Positions 62,489-64,000 of a stretch of DNA of 64,000 nt are shown here, piece after piece; within the stretch, counting starts at the first letter, position 1; each line of letters starts with the position of its first letter. The notes beneath the pieces were generated by a model. It did not search any database. It had not been told where the DNA came from and saw nothing but the letters and a program-made list of their open reading frames with translations. The DNA comes from Nocardia mikamii NBRC 108933. GTDB lineage: Bacteria > Actinomycetota > Actinomycetes > Mycobacteriales > Mycobacteriaceae. The stretch spans positions 124,001 through 188,000 of the forward strand of contig NZ_BDCM01000002.1 in assembly GCF_001613505.1 (NCBI RefSeq). The letters run 5' to 3'. A program made the translations under genes and the position numbers.

Positions 62489-63049
62489 TCAGCCCGGATA
62501 CGGGTCGGTTCTGCGCGCCGTGCGCAGATGGCGTGCCCACCACGCCCATTGCCGCAGGAGCCGCTGTGCGGCGTCGACGGCGGCGCCGTCGGCGGTGTTG
62601 CCGTCCGCGTCGAATTTGCGTCTGGCCTCGTGGAAACTCACGCTCTCGCGCAGCGAGACCATGTGGATCTCCGCGACGACCTGGCGCAACTGCTCGATCG
62701 CCCGCAGGCCGCCCGACAGTCCGCCGTAACCGACGAATCCGATGGGTTTGGCCCGCCATTCGCGTTTGGCGCTGTCGAGCGCCGTCTTCAGCGAGGCGGG
62801 GTAACCGTGGTTGTACTCGGAGGTCACCGCGATGAATCCGTCCGCGGCGCCGATCCGCTCCCGAAAGGCCTCCACCTGCGGCGTCGTCGTCAGGTCGGTG
62901 GGCAGGGGGGTGTCTGCCAGATCGATGACCCCGACGTCGAGGCCCGCATCGGCGCGGGCCGTGCGGAGGAACCAGTCCGCCACCACGGGCGCGAACCGCT
63001 CGGGCCGCACACTGGCGACGATGACCTCCAACCGCAGCGGATCGTCCAT
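62489..63049 (-). CDS. NADPH-dependent FMN reductase
   Basis: 186-residue flavodoxin-fold reductase (ChrR/SsuE-like). IVASVRPERFAPVVADW binds the FMN phosphate, and TSEYNHGYPASLKTALD is the family signature for the flavin ring site; GFVGYGGLSGGLRA follows. It would use NADPH to reduce FMN, quinones or metals. Separate from the ESX-4 genes in orientation. Confidence 0.9.
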   Translation of the reverse strand: MDDPLRLEVIVASVRPERFAPVVADWFLRTARADAGLDVGVIDLADTPLPTDLTTTPQVEAFRERIGAADGFIAVTSEYNHGYPASLKTALDSAKREWRAKPIGFVGYGGLSGGLRAIEQLRQVVAEIHMVSLRESVSFHEARRKFDADGNTADGAAVDAAQRLLRQWAWWARHLRTARRTDPYPG

Positions 63050-63211
63050 GGCGCCAGCCTAGTCGGCACCCTCTCGCCGCACCGACGGCCTGCTCGCCGA
63101 ACGTGCCGGCGGCACCGATACCCTGTGGCCCGGGTGAAAAATCTTCGAGCGCCATATCGGACGGCTGTGGCCGACCGGGCACCGCGGATCGATCAGAAGG
63201 GGGCGAAACTC

Positions 63212-64000
63212 GTGATTCTCGGACATTGGTTGCTGATCGAAACACTGGATGTTCCGCCCACCTGGTCGGTGCTCGCCGTCGATACCGCACCGCGGCGCTG
63301 GAAGTCGTTGGCCCGCACCGTGCCCTCCCGGTTGATGCCGATCCTCACCGCCGCCGCCGCGAGCGGTGAGACCGTCGAGCGGCAGCTGCCGAAATCCCGT
63401 CACGCCTGGTCCGGGCACCGCGCCCGGGCGATCGCACTGACCGGGCCCGACGACCGGGTCCACGCGGTGCAGATGTGGGTGGGTCCGGGCGATCCACCCG
63501 CGCCGCCGCCGGTCGCCACGCATCTGCTCGACGCCCGCACCCGGCGCACGGAAGTGCGATCCGCGGGTCTGGGCCCGGCATTCGACCGCAAGCGCAGCGT
63601 CTGGATCGGGGCCGAATCGTTCGAACATGTGGAGCGTTTCGACGATGCCCTGGACCTGGCCGCGATCGTGGCACGCGCCACCCCCGGATCGCGCTGGTGC
63701 GGCGACATCTGCGTGCGCACGCCGGATGGGCTGCGCACGTTGATGATGGCGACGCGCAACTCCGCCGCCGATCCCCACCTGTGGCGCGGCATTCTGGCCG
63801 ATGTCACCGAAAGCGTTCCGCCCCAGCCCAAGTCGTTCGAGGCGGCGACGGTCGAAACGCTGGTCGGCCGCAATCCGGGAATGTATCTGGCGGTGGTCGA
63901 CACCGAGCGGGTCAGGGTGATCCGGTGGATCAGCCCGCCGGTGCCGGGACTGGACTGGTCCGGCGGCACCGACGAACGTACGCTGCCGCATCCCGGCGAC
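63212..64000 (+). CDS. GAF/PAS-like sensor domain protein, 3' end cut by window
   Basis: 263 codons are present and the frame is still open at 64000. VILGHWLLIETLDVPPTWSV and AVQMWVGPGDPPAPPP recall the tandem GAF/PAS-like (DUF5593-type) proteins common in Nocardia, with a second domain from about residue 110 (LGPAFDRKRSVWIGAESFEH) and HLWRGILADVTESV. No catalytic motif is recognised. The GTG at 63212 has AGAAGGGGG at eight bases; an in-frame GTG at 63134 would add 26 residues. Ligand unknown. Confidence 0.5.
   Translation, partial: MILGHWLLIETLDVPPTWSVLAVDTAPRRWKSLARTVPSRLMPILTAAAASGETVERQLPKSRHAWSGHRARAIALTGPDDRVHAVQMWVGPGDPPAPPPVATHLLDARTRRTEVRSAGLGPAFDRKRSVWIGAESFEHVERFDDALDLAAIVARATPGSRWCGDICVRTPDGLRTLMMATRNSAADPHLWRGILADVTESVPPQPKSFEAATVETLVGRNPGMYLAVVDTERVRVIRWISPPVPGLDWSGGTDERTLPHPGD

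Overview
The window reads as a high-GC actinobacterial chromosome, most likely Nocardia or a close relative in the Mycobacteriales. The gene order rsdA-sigD, Rv3415c-like, whiB3, groEL1-groES, tsaD-rimI-tsaB, tsaE, alr, nnrD, glmS, Rv3439c/Rv3440c-like pair, glmM, rpsI-rplM, ESX-4 follows the Mycobacterium tuberculosis Rv3413c-Rv3450c stretch as I remember it, with insertions. The genus is suggested by the paralogous lipoproteins (the type Nocardia genomes annotate as DUF7373) and the membrane-anchored Hsp70-like proteins. No tRNA, rRNA, CRISPR array or insertion sequence was recognised.

0-8 kb is a stress-regulator block: sigma factor SigD with anti-sigma RsdA, the Fe-S regulator WhiB3, SigK with a RskA-like anti-sigma reduced to its cytosolic domain, and groES-groEL1 under a CIRCE operator. 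8-15 kb holds a membrane-anchored Hsp70-like protein and the t6A tRNA-modification and cell-wall operon (alr, lipase-like hydrolase, tsaE, tsaB, rimI, tsaD) with four-base stop/start overlaps. 15-26 kb is housekeeping and accessory: an SDR enzyme behind a MerR-type promoter, NAD(P)HX repair (nnrD), a cupredoxin lipoprotein, a MarR/MFS pair, glmS, a hydrolase-fold protein lacking the nucleophile Ser, an EF-hand-like small protein, PspC and an ABC-F ATPase.

26-31.6 kb carries a three-gene unit with an EspC-like type VII target, a WxG-containing Ala/Pro-rich protein and a single-pass membrane protein, then glmM and the rplM-rpsI operon. From 31.8 to 49.0 kb a block sits between rplM and esxT/esxU, which adjoin in M. 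tuberculosis. It holds an Hsp70-like membrane protein, an FHA-ABC exporter, a zinc-protease lipoprotein, a zinc-ribbon/FHA protein, five paralogous lipoproteins (one frameshifted), the Rv3446c-type T7SS-associated protein and a receptor Ser/Thr kinase. This phospho-signalling and envelope island inside the ESX-4 region is the best candidate for an undescribed system.

49-62.4 kb is ESX-4: esxU-esxT, eccC4, eccD4-mycP4, eccB4 and eccE4, interrupted by a flavin oxidase-like gene and an MFS carboxylate transporter. EsxT and EsxU both lack the WXG tryptophan. The window ends with an FMN reductase and a truncated GAF/PAS-like gene. All assignments rest on reading motifs and remembered families; no database search was run.
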